This document shows positions 23,248-31,174 of a stretch of DNA of 64,000 bases, piece after piece. The DNA is from Arthrobacter pullicola (lineage in GTDB: Bacteria > Actinomycetota > Actinomycetes > Actinomycetales > Micrococcaceae): assembly GCF_014836875.1 (NCBI RefSeq), contig NZ_JACSQC010000002.1, positions 1 to 64,000 of the forward strand, given 5' to 3'. The position numbers and the translations under genes were made by a program. The notes beneath the pieces were generated by a model. The model had not been told where the DNA came from and searched no databases. It was given only the letters and a program-made list of their open reading frames with translations. Numbering within the stretch: the first letter of the stretch is position 1; every line of letters begins with the position of its first letter.

Positions 23248-24315
23248 ATGAGGTGGCAGCAGCAGGAACCCAAGGCCGCACCCGCAGCGGATGCTTTGCT
23301 TCCGCTGCAGGGCCTGGTCAGGTCGGTTCAGACGCCGGCCTTTGCCGGCGTGACGTTCCACGAAGTTCTGGCGAAATCTGTGCTGAACAAGGTACCCAGG
23401 TCCTCCTCCATGCCCTTTGGCTGGACCGTGAATCCGTACCGCGGCTGCAGCCATGCCTGCGTCTACTGCTTTGCGCGCAAGACGCACAGCTACCTGGACC
23501 TGGACTCCGGTGCCGATTTCGACAGTCAGCTGGTCGTGAAGACCAACACGGGTGAGGTACTCCGCCGGGAGCTGGCCCGGCCATCCTGGAACCGCGAGCA
23601 CGTGGCGATGGGAACCAACACCGACCCCTACCAGCGCGCCGAAGGCCGCTACAAGCTGATGCCGGAGATCATCCGCGCCCTGGCGGACAGTGGCACACCG
23701 TTCTCCATCCTCACCAAGGGCACCCTGCTGGCGCGGGACCTTCCCCTCCTGGCCGAGGCCGCTCAGCAGACTCCGATCAGCATGGGTATCTCCCTGGCCC
23801 TGCTGGACCCGGACCTCGCCCAGCGCGTGGAACCGGGTACCCCGTCCCCCAGGGCGCGGCTGGATTTGATCAGCCGGATCCGGGACGCCGGCATGGAGTG
23901 CAATGTGATGGCCATGCCCATTCTCCCGTGGCTGACCGACGGCGACGAGTCATTGGATGCGCTCTTCGCTGCCCTGGCAGCCGCGGGGGCATCCTCCGTC
24001 ACGGCCGGCGCGCTGCACCTTCGCCCCGGCGCCCGCGAGTGGTACCGGCAATGGCTGGGCCGGGACTATCCGCAGCTGGCCGCAAAGTACGATGCGCTCT
24101 ACACTGGCGGATCCTATGCCTCCAAGGAATACCGAACCTGGCTCGCCTCGCGCATCCGGTTCTTCAAGGCCCGTCATGGCTTCGACGGCGCCAACCAGTT
24201 CCTCGCCACCCGCAGCGCCGGGCAGGCGCCTGGCAGTCCACCCGCAGTCCCGACGGCGCCTGACACCCCGTCCGGGCAGCTGCGGCTTCCGGCTGCAGCC
24301 GGAACGTTGTTCTGA
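23248..24315 (+). CDS. Rv2578c-family radical SAM protein
   Basis: 355 residues with a radical SAM cluster motif in NPYRGCSHACVYCFARKTH (C67, C71, C74) and the TNTDPYQRAEGRYKLM block shared with the Rv2578c/SplB-like family. Members are annotated as spore-photoproduct-lyase-like but have no proven reaction in actinobacteria. The perfect SOS box directly upstream argues for a DNA-damage role. Pro/Ala-rich residues follow the domain at the C-terminus. Confidence 0.85.
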   Translation: MRWQQQEPKAAPAADALLPLQGLVRSVQTPAFAGVTFHEVLAKSVLNKVPRSSSMPFGWTVNPYRGCSHACVYCFARKTHSYLDLDSGADFDSQLVVKTNTGEVLRRELARPSWNREHVAMGTNTDPYQRAEGRYKLMPEIIRALADSGTPFSILTKGTLLARDLPLLAEAAQQTPISMGISLALLDPDLAQRVEPGTPSPRARLDLISRIRDAGMECNVMAMPILPWLTDGDESLDALFAALAAAGASSVTAGALHLRPGAREWYRQWLGRDYPQLAAKYDALYTGGSYASKEYRTWLASRIRFFKARHGFDGANQFLATRSAGQAPGSPPAVPTAPDTPSGQLRLPAAAGTLF

Positions 24316-24333
24316 TTTCGGCCCCGCAGGGCA

Positions 24334-24362
24334 TTGACCCGCAGTCCACCCGCGCGTAATCT
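24334..24362 (+). promoter_or_regulatory. Promoter of the ArsR-AHSA1 operon
   Basis: TTGACC (24334-24339), a 17-base spacer and TAATCT (24357-24362) form a good housekeeping promoter. The expected transcript start, about seven bases further, falls on or beside the ATG at 24371, so the mRNA should be leaderless. Confidence 0.65.
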
Positions 24363-24380
24363 ACAACCAAATGGTTGTAG
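24361..24380. promoter_or_regulatory. Palindromic operator over the arsR-type start codon
   Basis: CTACAACCA-AA-TGGTTGTAG is a perfect 9+9 palindrome with a two-base centre. It overlaps the end of the -10 element and contains the start codon. An ArsR-family protein encoded here would be the natural ligand, giving autoregulation of both genes. Confidence 0.7.
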
Positions 24381-24772
24381 ATGAAGTATTCGAAGAATCC
24401 GTGGACCGTTTGTTCCATGCCCTGGCGGACAGTACCCGGCGCGACATCCTGCGCCGTGCGGCAGCCGGGGATTTGTCGGTCTCACGGCTGGCCGAGGCCT
24501 ACCCCATGAGCTTCGCGGCGGTTCAGAAACACGTCGCGGTGCTTGAACTTGCAGGCCTGGTCACCAAGGAACGCCGCGGGAGGGAGCAGCTCGTGTGCAC
24601 CACACCGGACGCCGTCAGGAGGGCACACCAGTCACTTGATGCCCTGGAGGTTGCCTGGCGCGGCCGGATGGAGCGGATGTCGGATCTATTGAAAGTTGAA
24701 AACAAACCGGCACCACAAAAGCAGCGAAGGGACCAGAACCATGAGCTTGACCAGCATCGACAAGGATTATGA
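24371..24772 (+). CDS. ArsR-family transcriptional regulator
   Basis: 133 residues; the winged helix covers roughly 10-95 (RLFHALADSTRRDILRRAAA, MSFAAVQKHVAVLELAGLVTKERRG). No cysteine metal site is visible, which fits the metal-independent ArsR proteins that pair with AHSA1 genes. The ATG sits inside its own palindromic operator. Its end overlaps the AHSA1 start by 32 bases. Confidence 0.9.
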   Translation: MVVDEVFEESVDRLFHALADSTRRDILRRAAAGDLSVSRLAEAYPMSFAAVQKHVAVLELAGLVTKERRGREQLVCTTPDAVRRAHQSLDALEVAWRGRMERMSDLLKVENKPAPQKQRRDQNHELDQHRQGL

Positions 24773-25226
24773 CGCCCTGACCATCACCGCGCTCGCCGAA
24801 TTTGATGCCGCACCGGAGCAGGTCTGGCAGCTGTGGGCAGACCCGCGGAAGCTGGAGCGCTGGTGGGGGCCGCCCACGTATCCAGCCACGGTGGAACAGC
24901 ATGAGCTGGTGCCCGGCGGGTCCGTCACCTACTTTATGACCGGACCTGACGGCGAGACCTATCACGGATGGTGGGAAGTCCTGGCGGTGGATCCGCCCAA
25001 ACGCCTGGAGTTCCGGGATGGCTTCGCTGAGCACGACGGCAGGCACCGGGATGATCTGCCTGTCTCCACCGCCGTCGTCCGGTTCACTGGAACTGCCGGC
25101 GGGACCCGCATGGAAATGGTGACGTCCTTCCTCAACCGCGCAGAGATGGACGAACAGATCAGCATGGGTGCCATCGAGGGAGCGGCCGAGGCAATGTCCC
25201 AGATGGACGCCGTTCTGGCCGGTTGA
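24741..25226 (+). CDS. SRPBCC/AHSA1-family protein paired with ArsR
   Basis: 161 residues with the AHSA1 pattern FDAAPEQVWQLWADPRKLER followed by WWGPPTYP and HGWWEVLAVDPPKRLEFRDGF. Such proteins hold a hydrophobic ligand pocket; the ligand is unknown. The ATG at 24741 has AAGGG about 10 bases upstream and lies within the end of the regulator gene, so translation is coupled. Confidence 0.9.
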   Translation: MSLTSIDKDYDALTITALAEFDAAPEQVWQLWADPRKLERWWGPPTYPATVEQHELVPGGSVTYFMTGPDGETYHGWWEVLAVDPPKRLEFRDGFAEHDGRHRDDLPVSTAVVRFTGTAGGTRMEMVTSFLNRAEMDEQISMGAIEGAAEAMSQMDAVLAG

Positions 25227-25232
25227 CCAGGT

Positions 25233-25685
25233 TCAGCCGTTGAGGGACGGATTCTGCACGCCGGCGGCCTGCAGCATGGCGGTGACTATCGGCAGGTCAG
25301 CGGGAATCCAGGGCAGCTGTGCGAGGTCCGGGGAGTCGAGCCGGACCCAGCGCAGTTCGTCGTGATCCTCCAGCGGCTGCGGCTCACCGTCGGTGAGCTG
25401 GACCAGCCAGACGCGCATCGCAGCGGACTGGTTCAGTGGCCAGCCCTGCGCCAGGGGTCCGGCAACCTCGGTACCCAAGGCCACCTCCACTCCCAGCTCC
25501 TCGGCTAGTTCACGGTGCAGTGCGGCTTCGCACGTTTCCCCCGGCTCCACCTTTCCACCGGGGAACTCCCACATACCGGCATACTGCTCGGGTGCGGACC
25601 GGCGGGCAGCCAGAAGGCTGCGCGGGCTGCGGAGGTCATCAACGATCGCGGCGCCGACTACCTGCTTCAACTCTGGATTCAACAC
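25233..25685 (-). CDS. MutT-type NUDIX hydrolase
   Basis: 150 residues. The complete NUDIX box GX5EX7REUXEEXGU is visible in GGKVEPGETCEAALHRELAE, continuing into ELGV. The WEFPGG entry and the LRWVRLDSPDLAQLPWIPAD end match (d)NTP pyrophosphohydrolases of the MutT group, which remove 8-oxo-dGTP; the substrate is inferred. Convergent with the AHSA1 gene and divergent from the MFS gene. Confidence 0.9.
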   Translation of the reverse strand: MLNPELKQVVGAAIVDDLRSPRSLLAARRSAPEQYAGMWEFPGGKVEPGETCEAALHRELAEELGVEVALGTEVAGPLAQGWPLNQSAAMRVWLVQLTDGEPQPLEDHDELRWVRLDSPDLAQLPWIPADLPIVTAMLQAAGVQNPSLNG

Positions 25686-25905
25686 AGCTCGAGTCTACGG
25701 TCCCCGCTGCACTACACTTGACGGCGACGGTTCACCGCCGTCCCCGGCCCGGTTTCTCGCAGCAGAGTTGTCGCTGCGGGTTTCTCCGCCGGTTTTCCGG
25801 CGAGAAGAACCGGCAGCCCCCTCCCCCTGCCAGCCTGGCCAACCATGCGCGTCCGTGTCTCCACGGCTCCGCGGCCCACCGCTGATCCGAAAGCATCACA
25901 ACCCC

Positions 25906-27141
25906 ATGCCTTCACGCTATGTCTCCCTGGCCATCACCGCTTTAGCCGCCGGCGGCTTTGCCATTGGCACCACCGAGTTCGCCATCATGGGCCTGCTCCA
26001 GGAGATGGTCTCCGACCTTGGCATCTCCGTTCCCGCAGGCGGGCACGTGATCTCTGCCTACGCCCTGGGCGTTGTGGTCGGCGCGCCGCTGCTGGCGGCG
26101 CTCGGAGCCAGAATGCCCCGCAAACGCCTGGCACTGGGACTGATGGCCTTCTTCGCCGTTGCCAACCTCTCCTCCTTCATTGCCCCGGACTACGGCTGGC
26201 TGCTGGTCACCCGGTTCCTCTCCGGCCTTCCGCACGGAGCATTCTTTGGCGTGGCCGCCGTGATTGCTGCCTCCCTGGTGGCGCCCACCCGGCGCGGCTG
26301 GGCTATTTCCATGGTGATGCTTGGCCTGAGCGTCGCGAACGTGATCGGAGTTCCCTTCGCTACCTGGCTGGGCCAGCAGGCAGGCTGGCGCTGGATGTTT
26401 GTGCTTGTCGGGGCGATAGCCCTGGTCAGCGTTGCCCTGGTGGCGCGGTTCGTCCCCTTCCAAGCGGCCCATCCGGACGCCAGCATCCGGCGTGAGCTGA
26501 GCGCCCTGCGCCGGATCCAGGTCTGGCTGGCCCTGCTGGTCGGCACCGTTGGATTTGGCGGGTTCTTCGCCGTCTACACCTACATCTCGCCGACCATGAC
26601 CGAAGTGGCAGGACTCCCCCTCTCGGTACTGCCACTGATCGTTGGCCTCTACGGTGTGGGCCAGGTGGTGGGGAACGTGGTCGGCGGAAGGATCGCGGAC
26701 CGTTCCGTCATGGGCAGCATCTACGCCGTACTGGCCGGTACTGCCGTCATCCTGGCGGTTTATGCGTGGGCCGTGCAGTTCAAGGCCGGCGCTATCATCC
26801 TGGTATTCCTGGTTGGTGCCGTCGGCTCCGCGCTGACCCCGGCCCTGCAGACCCGCCTTCTGGACGTCTCCCCGGGCGCACCGTCATTGGCTTCGTCCTT
26901 GAACCATGCTGCCCTGAACGTCGCCAACGCGCTGGGTGCCATGGTGGGCGGACTGGTCATCGCCTGGGGCTGGGGGTTCCGGTCGCCCGCCGTGGTGGGT
27001 GCCGTCCTGGCCCTCCTGGGCCTGGGCGTCGCGCTGCTTAGCGGAGGGCTGGACCGCCGCCGGGCGAGGCAGAGCCTGGAAGGTCCGGGGCAACCTGCGG
27101 GCGACGCAGGTCCGGTTCCAGATAAATCGCCGTCGCTGTAG
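25906..27141 (+). CDS. MFS transporter, DHA1 group (AraJ/Bmr-like)
   Basis: About 411 residues with 12 predicted membrane helices. The N-terminal GGFAIGTTEFAIMGLLQEM is the typical signature of AraJ-type sugar-efflux/drug:H+ antiporters, and LSGLPHGAFFGVAAVIAASL is in helix 4. Substrate unknown. The start is the ATG at 25906, where the membrane domain begins; the open frame upstream is Pro/Arg-rich and does not look coding. The C-terminal 30 residues are polar. Confidence 0.88.
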   Translation: MPSRYVSLAITALAAGGFAIGTTEFAIMGLLQEMVSDLGISVPAGGHVISAYALGVVVGAPLLAALGARMPRKRLALGLMAFFAVANLSSFIAPDYGWLLVTRFLSGLPHGAFFGVAAVIAASLVAPTRRGWAISMVMLGLSVANVIGVPFATWLGQQAGWRWMFVLVGAIALVSVALVARFVPFQAAHPDASIRRELSALRRIQVWLALLVGTVGFGGFFAVYTYISPTMTEVAGLPLSVLPLIVGLYGVGQVVGNVVGGRIADRSVMGSIYAVLAGTAVILAVYAWAVQFKAGAIILVFLVGAVGSALTPALQTRLLDVSPGAPSLASSLNHAALNVANALGAMVGGLVIAWGWGFRSPAVVGAVLALLGLGVALLSGGLDRRRARQSLEGPGQPAGDAGPVPDKSPSL

Positions 27142-27223
27142 GACCGAGATCCTCCCGCAGGCTCATGGGCCGTTCCGGTGCGGACGGATGCTCGGGGCTC
27201 ACCTGGCGGCGTGCCAGTTTCCC

Positions 27224-28126
27224 TTAGCGGTTTTGCGCGCGTGCTGAGGCGTAGAGGCACACGGTGGCGGCCGTACCGACGTTCAGGCTTTCAGCCTGTC
27301 CATACACCGGGACGGCAACCCTGTTGTCGGAGGCGTCGAGTTCGGCCTGGGAAAGTCCCTGGGCTTCGTTGCCGAAGAGCCAGGCAGTCGGATTCTCCAG
27401 GCGGGGGCCGGAAGCGTTCCCGGCAGCGGGGCCGGGAGCCAGCCGGCGGAGGGCCGAGGCATCCTGGAGTTCGTCCAGATTCTGGTCACCGTACCCGTCA
27501 GCGGCGAGGATGGTGATGCCGGCGTCCTGCAGTGCACCGGCCAGCTCGGCGAAGTCCACACCCGAGACAACCGGGAGATGGAAGAGCGAACCGGCGGTGG
27601 AGCGGACGGCCTTCGGGTTATGGATGTCAACGCTGGAGGCCGTCAGGATCACGGCGTCAGCACCGGCCGAGTCCGCGGCGCGCAGGATAGTGCCAGCGTT
27701 CCCCGGGTCGCGCACCTCGCACAGAACGGCCAGGAGCTTGGGGCGCAGCGCCAGGACGTCGCTGAGTGCCGGAGACTCGATCCGGCAGACAGCAATGATT
27801 CCCTGCGGTGACACGGTGTCCGCCATGGCGGCCAGGACTTCGTCCGTGGCGAGCCGCAGCGGCAGTCCCTGGCTGAGTTCGGCCAGTTCGGGCAGGCGTT
27901 CCAGGCAGGCAGCAGTCGCAAAGACTTCGAGTACGACGCCGGGACGGCCTAAGCCGGCAGCGTTGCGGTGCGCCACAAGGGCTTCCCGCACCGCCTGCGG
28001 ACCTTCAGCGAGGAACCGTCCGGTCTTTAAACGCGCCGAACGCCCCGCCAGCTTCGCTGCTTCCTTCACCCGATCAGCTCGGGGATTGGACATCAGCGGC
28101 GCTGGGGAGCGTCCGGCGTCAAACAT
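27224..28126 (-). CDS. SpoU/TrmH-family RNA 2'-O-methyltransferase
   Basis: About 300 residues. The trefoil-knot SAM motifs are clear: RDPGNAGTILRAADSAGADA, LFGNEAQGLSQ and VPVYGQAESLNVGTAATVCL. The N-terminal RFLAEGPQAVREAL is the substrate-binding domain typical of 23S rRNA ribose methyltransferases. The exact target nucleotide is not predictable. The start (28126 or the ATG at 28093) lacks a clear ribosome site; it lies just after rplT and is probably read with it. Confidence 0.9.
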   Translation of the reverse strand: MFDAGRSPAPLMSNPRADRVKEAAKLAGRSARLKTGRFLAEGPQAVREALVAHRNAAGLGRPGVVLEVFATAACLERLPELAELSQGLPLRLATDEVLAAMADTVSPQGIIAVCRIESPALSDVLALRPKLLAVLCEVRDPGNAGTILRAADSAGADAVILTASSVDIHNPKAVRSTAGSLFHLPVVSGVDFAELAGALQDAGITILAADGYGDQNLDELQDASALRRLAPGPAAGNASGPRLENPTAWLFGNEAQGLSQAELDASDNRVAVPVYGQAESLNVGTAATVCLYASARAQNR

Positions 28127-28144
28127 GTTCAGCAGATACCGAAC

Positions 28145-28816
28145 TTAGCCCTGGAACTTCTGGCGGGCTTCTCCGCCAGCAGGCTCCAGGCCGGCAGCCT
28201 TGGCTGCTTCCACGGAGTTGAACCAGTACTCAGCCTCAGTCTGCTCGTACCAGGTCGAACCCGGAACGTGGTACTTACCGGTAGCTGCACCCTTGATGAC
28301 GAAGCCCTCGGGAGCTTCGCCTTCGGAAGCCTTGAAACCGCCGTCGGCAACGGTGGCGGTGGCGGCCGGAGCAGCCTTCGCAGCCGGAGCAGCCTTAGCG
28401 GCCTTGGCCGGAGCCTTCTTGGCAACCGGAGCTGCGGCAGCGGCCGGAGCGGAGGTGTCGGACGGCAGGGCATCCTTGGCAACCTGGACCAGGGTGGCGA
28501 ACGCGTTGGCGTCGTTCACGGCCAGCTCGGCGAGCATACGGCGGTCAACCTCGATCTCAGCAGCCTTCAGGCCCTGGATCAGACGGTTGTAGGTGAGGCC
28601 GTTGGCGCGGGATGCAGCGTTGATGCGCTGGATCCAGAGGCGGCGGAAGTCACCCTTGCGCTTGCGGCGGTCACCGTAGCTGTACACGTACGAGTGCAGC
28701 AGCTGCTCTTTGGCCTTGCGGACCAGGCGCGAACGCTGTCCGCGGTAGCCCTTGGCGCGCTCGAGGATTACCCGACGCTTCTTATGGGCGTTAATCGCCC
28801 GCTTCACACGTGCCAC
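28145..28816 (-). CDS. rplT: Ribosomal protein L20 with C-terminal sunset-like domain
   Basis: Residues 1-118 are canonical L20 ([20 protein letters not shown], later [18 protein letters not shown]). It continues through an Ala/Lys/Pro linker (about 122-165) to a compact domain at 172-223, [20 protein letters not shown] to FQG, that resembles the sunset domain found at the end of some Micrococcales ribosomal proteins. At 223 residues it is nearly twice the usual L20 length. The GTG start has AAGGAG upstream. Third gene of infC-rpmI-rplT. Confidence 0.93.
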   Translation of the reverse strand: MARVKRAINAHKKRRVILERAKGYRGQRSRLVRKAKEQLLHSYVYSYGDRRKRKGDFRRLWIQRINAASRANGLTYNRLIQGLKAAEIEVDRRMLAELAVNDANAFATLVQVAKDALPSDTSAPAAAAAPVAKKAPAKAAKAAPAAKAAPAATATVADGGFKASEGEAPEGFVIKGAATGKYHVPGSTWYEQTEAEYWFNSVEAAKAAGLEPAGGEARQKFQG

Positions 28817-28940
28817 GTGCGTACTCCTTAGAAATATGTCCCGCGCACTTCTTCTCTGTGCGGCGGCCTGCAGGAGGCCACGGGAAAACTAGATGGTTGG
28901 TGGAACAGTCCTCTGGCGGACCGCCCGTTGGAAGGATCGG

Positions 28941-29135
28941 CTACTTGCCGAGCATCTTCTTGATGACCTTGGCCTCGCCCGGGGTGACAATCTTGTCACC
29001 GGCGAGACGGCGGGTCAGGCGGGAGGACTTGTGCTCCAGGTAGTGGCGGCGGTTGGCCTGCTGGCGCTTGAGCTTGCCGGTACCGGTCAGCTTGAAGCGC
29101 TTCTTGGCGCCACTGTGGGTCTTCATCTTCGGCAT
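28941..29135 (-). CDS. rpmI: Ribosomal protein L35
   Basis: 64 residues, [20 protein letters not shown] being the L35 signature. The ATG at 29135 is chosen over the upstream in-frame codon because AGGAG lies nine bases before it and the length matches L35 exactly. Between infC and rplT as in most bacteria; a short hairpin (CACCTGT..ACAGGTG) lies between infC and this gene. Confidence 0.97.
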   Translation of the reverse strand: MPKMKTHSGAKKRFKLTGTGKLKRQQANRRHYLEHKSSRLTRRLAGDKIVTPGEAKVIKKMLGK

Positions 29136-29251
29136 GACTACCGATCTCCTTTTGGTTTCCGCGGGACAAGCCCGTGGGGATATGGGCACCTGTAACAGGT
29201 GTCAGGGTTTCCTAGGGACGCCTGGGCGTTCTAAGCGGTGCTGCGCTTGGC

Positions 29252-30286
29252 CTACTCCGCAGTGCCAGGCTTTTTCTGGCCGGCGCCCGGAGCGGGTGCC
29301 TTGCCAGCAGGCTTGGGTGCTGCGGCCGGCTTGGGCCGGGCAGCAGGCTTCGGCGCGGCCGGCTTGGCCGTCGGCTTCGGCACTGCCATCGGCTTCGGCG
29401 CCTCCGCTGGCTTTGCTTCGGCAGGAGCCGTGCGGGCCGCAGGCTTTGCGGCCTGGGCCGGCTTTGCTGCAGCAGCCTTGGCGGCTTCCTCAGCACGGCG
29501 GGCGTCGGCTGCTGCCTTGTCGGCGGCGGCCTTCGCAGCCTGGGCTGCATGCTCCTTCTCAGCCTTTTCCTGCTCTGCGCGGGCCTTGTCGGCCTCTGCA
29601 GCGGAGGAACCAAGGCGCAGTCCGTCCGGCAGGAGGTCTGCCAGGCTCTGCGTCATGGGGGCTTTGTCGGGGCTGGTGTCGACCCGCTCCGGCGCGTCAC
29701 CGTTCCTGGCAGCTTCATTGGCCGCCTTGGACTCGGCGCGCTGGGAAGCGCGGCGGGCTTCAGCCTTCGCTTCAGCCTTGTTCTTGACCGGGCCGATGAC
29801 CATAACCATGTTTCGTCCGTCGATGCGGGGGCTGGATTCAACAACACCCACCTCGGAGACATCCTCCGCGAACTTCTGCAGCAGGCGGATACCCATTTCG
29901 GGGCGCTGCTGTTCACGTCCGCGGAACTGGATCATGGCCTTGACCTTGTCACCCGCGCCGAGGAAGCGGAGGGCATGCCCGCGCTTGGTCTCGTAGTCGT
30001 GGGTGTCGATCTTGAGACGGAAACGGATTTCCTTCAGGACCGTATTGGTCTGGTTCTTGCGTGCCTCGCGGGCCTTGACTGCGGCTTCGTACTTGTACTT
30101 GCCGAAGTCCATTAGTTTGCACACCGGCGGCTTGGCCTGCGGTGCTACCTCAACAAGATCCAGGTCGGACTCCGCTGCCAGTCGCAGGGCGTCCTCGATC
30201 CGGACCACACCTACCTGTTCCCCAGCCGGTCCTACCAACCGCACCTCAGGGACACGGATCCGATCATTGATTCTTGGCTCGCTAAT
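29252..30286 (-). CDS. infC: Translation initiation factor IF-3 with AUU start and long C-terminal extension
   Basis: The N-terminal [19 protein letters not shown] of IF-3 begins at an ATT codon at 30286-30284, with AGGAG seven bases upstream and no ATG or GTG nearby before it, so initiation is at AUU as in Escherichia coli infC. The two IF-3 domains cover about 1-80 and 85-172 ([17 protein letters not shown]). Residues 180-344 are an Ala/Lys/Pro-rich, probably disordered tail, common in high-G+C actinobacteria but absent from classical IF-3. First gene of infC-rpmI-rplT. Confidence 0.95.
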   Translation of the reverse strand: MSEPRINDRIRVPEVRLVGPAGEQVGVVRIEDALRLAAESDLDLVEVAPQAKPPVCKLMDFGKYKYEAAVKAREARKNQTNTVLKEIRFRLKIDTHDYETKRGHALRFLGAGDKVKAMIQFRGREQQRPEMGIRLLQKFAEDVSEVGVVESSPRIDGRNMVMVIGPVKNKAEAKAEARRASQRAESKAANEAARNGDAPERVDTSPDKAPMTQSLADLLPDGLRLGSSAAEADKARAEQEKAEKEHAAQAAKAAADKAAADARRAEEAAKAAAAKPAQAAKPAARTAPAEAKPAEAPKPMAVPKPTAKPAAPKPAARPKPAAAPKPAGKAPAPGAGQKKPGTAE

Positions 30287-30634
30287 GTTGCAGCTCCTGT
30301 TTGATTCAAAACGGCTACCGCCTGCAAATGAAGAAGGCCTCCAATTGCAAGCGCAATCGAAGGCCTCGAGGGGTCAGCCGGCGCCGTTGAACAGCGCACT
30401 TTCCGCTGGGCGCCATCCATGGATGGTGCCCGGGAAGGGCCGACCTGAACCCGGCAACTCTGATCCGGCACTAGGCTGGATTAATCAGGTTGACGCGGGT
30501 GGGAGAGTCTCCGCTTGCATACCGGTTGTGCACTCAGGAAAGCAGCTCACTGCAGTGTTTCCACTGATGTTTCAGCTTTGCGGTGAGCTGCCGTAAGTAA
30601 CGCCAACCGGTCGGTCTGTGACAAGCTTACCAGT
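30287..30634 (-). promoter_or_regulatory. Long structured infC leader and divergent control region
   Basis: The 348 bases between infC and the DUF1844 gene hold no gene. Besides the attenuator-like stem there is a near-perfect 11-bp hairpin at 30408-30431. A possible infC promoter is TTGTCA with TTACTT 18 bases later, centred near 30610. In other bacteria the leader of infC-rpmI-rplT binds L20; nothing here proves the same mechanism. Confidence 0.45.
30336..30365 (-). terminator. Attenuator-like hairpin in the infC leader
   Basis: On the minus-strand RNA the arms pair over 13 positions (two G-U wobbles) around the tetraloop GCUU, followed by UUCUUCAUUU. The wobbles make the stem complete only in this strand, so it belongs to the infC transcript. 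It ends 50 bases before the AUU start, a position suited to termination or attenuation control. Confidence 0.6.
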
Positions 30635-31060
30635 ATGAGTACCCCACAGAGCAATCCGGCTGGCGATTCTGCCCGCCACTCCTTCCCCGGCACCCCCGAA
30701 GAAGGCCATTCCCACACTGAAGCACCCCAGGTATCGGCGCAGGTCCGCGACATCGCAGAAGTTGCCGCCGTCGAGGTCATCACTACAGCTGCCGTTCACC
30801 TGATGAGCGCCGCCGCCGTCAAATGCGGCCTGGCTGAAGGCTCCGACGCCGAAGAGCTGAAGGACCTGGACGAGGCCCGCAAGCTGATCACTGCGCTTGC
30901 CGGGTTTGTCACCGCCGCCGCACCTGAAATCGGCAGCCAGCATGCCGGCCCGTTGCGCGACGGCCTGCGCTCCCTGCAGCTCGCGTTCCGCGAAGCCTCC
31001 ATGGTTCCGGACGCACCGGGCCAGGGCCCGGGCGAGAAGTTCACCGGCCCGGTCAACTAG
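30635..31060 (+). CDS. DUF1844-family protein
   Basis: 141 residues; the core DIAEVAAVEVITTAAVHLMSAAAVKCGL followed by DLDEARKLITALAGFV is the DUF1844 pattern. The N-terminal 35 residues and the C-terminus are low complexity. Function unknown. Position divergent from infC is common in actinobacteria. A strong terminator follows the stop. Confidence 0.85.
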   Translation: MSTPQSNPAGDSARHSFPGTPEEGHSHTEAPQVSAQVRDIAEVAAVEVITTAAVHLMSAAAVKCGLAEGSDAEELKDLDEARKLITALAGFVTAAAPEIGSQHAGPLRDGLRSLQLAFREASMVPDAPGQGPGEKFTGPVN

Positions 31061-31076
31061 TTTCCAACTGCAGGAA

Positions 31077-31111
31077 GCCCGAAGAGTCCACCTGGACTCT
31101 TCGGGCTTTTT
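31077..31111 (+). terminator. Intrinsic terminator after the DUF1844 gene
   Basis: A 13-bp perfect stem (31077-31089 with 31094-31106), a four-base loop and a run of five T. Textbook rho-independent terminator on the plus strand. The MFS gene on the other strand ends 64 bases further on. Confidence 0.92.
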
Positions 31112-31174
31112 GCTGCGCTGCAGGGGTCTGTTGTGGCGCTGCGGGCAGTGCACCGCGGCGGCAGCGTTGTTCCG

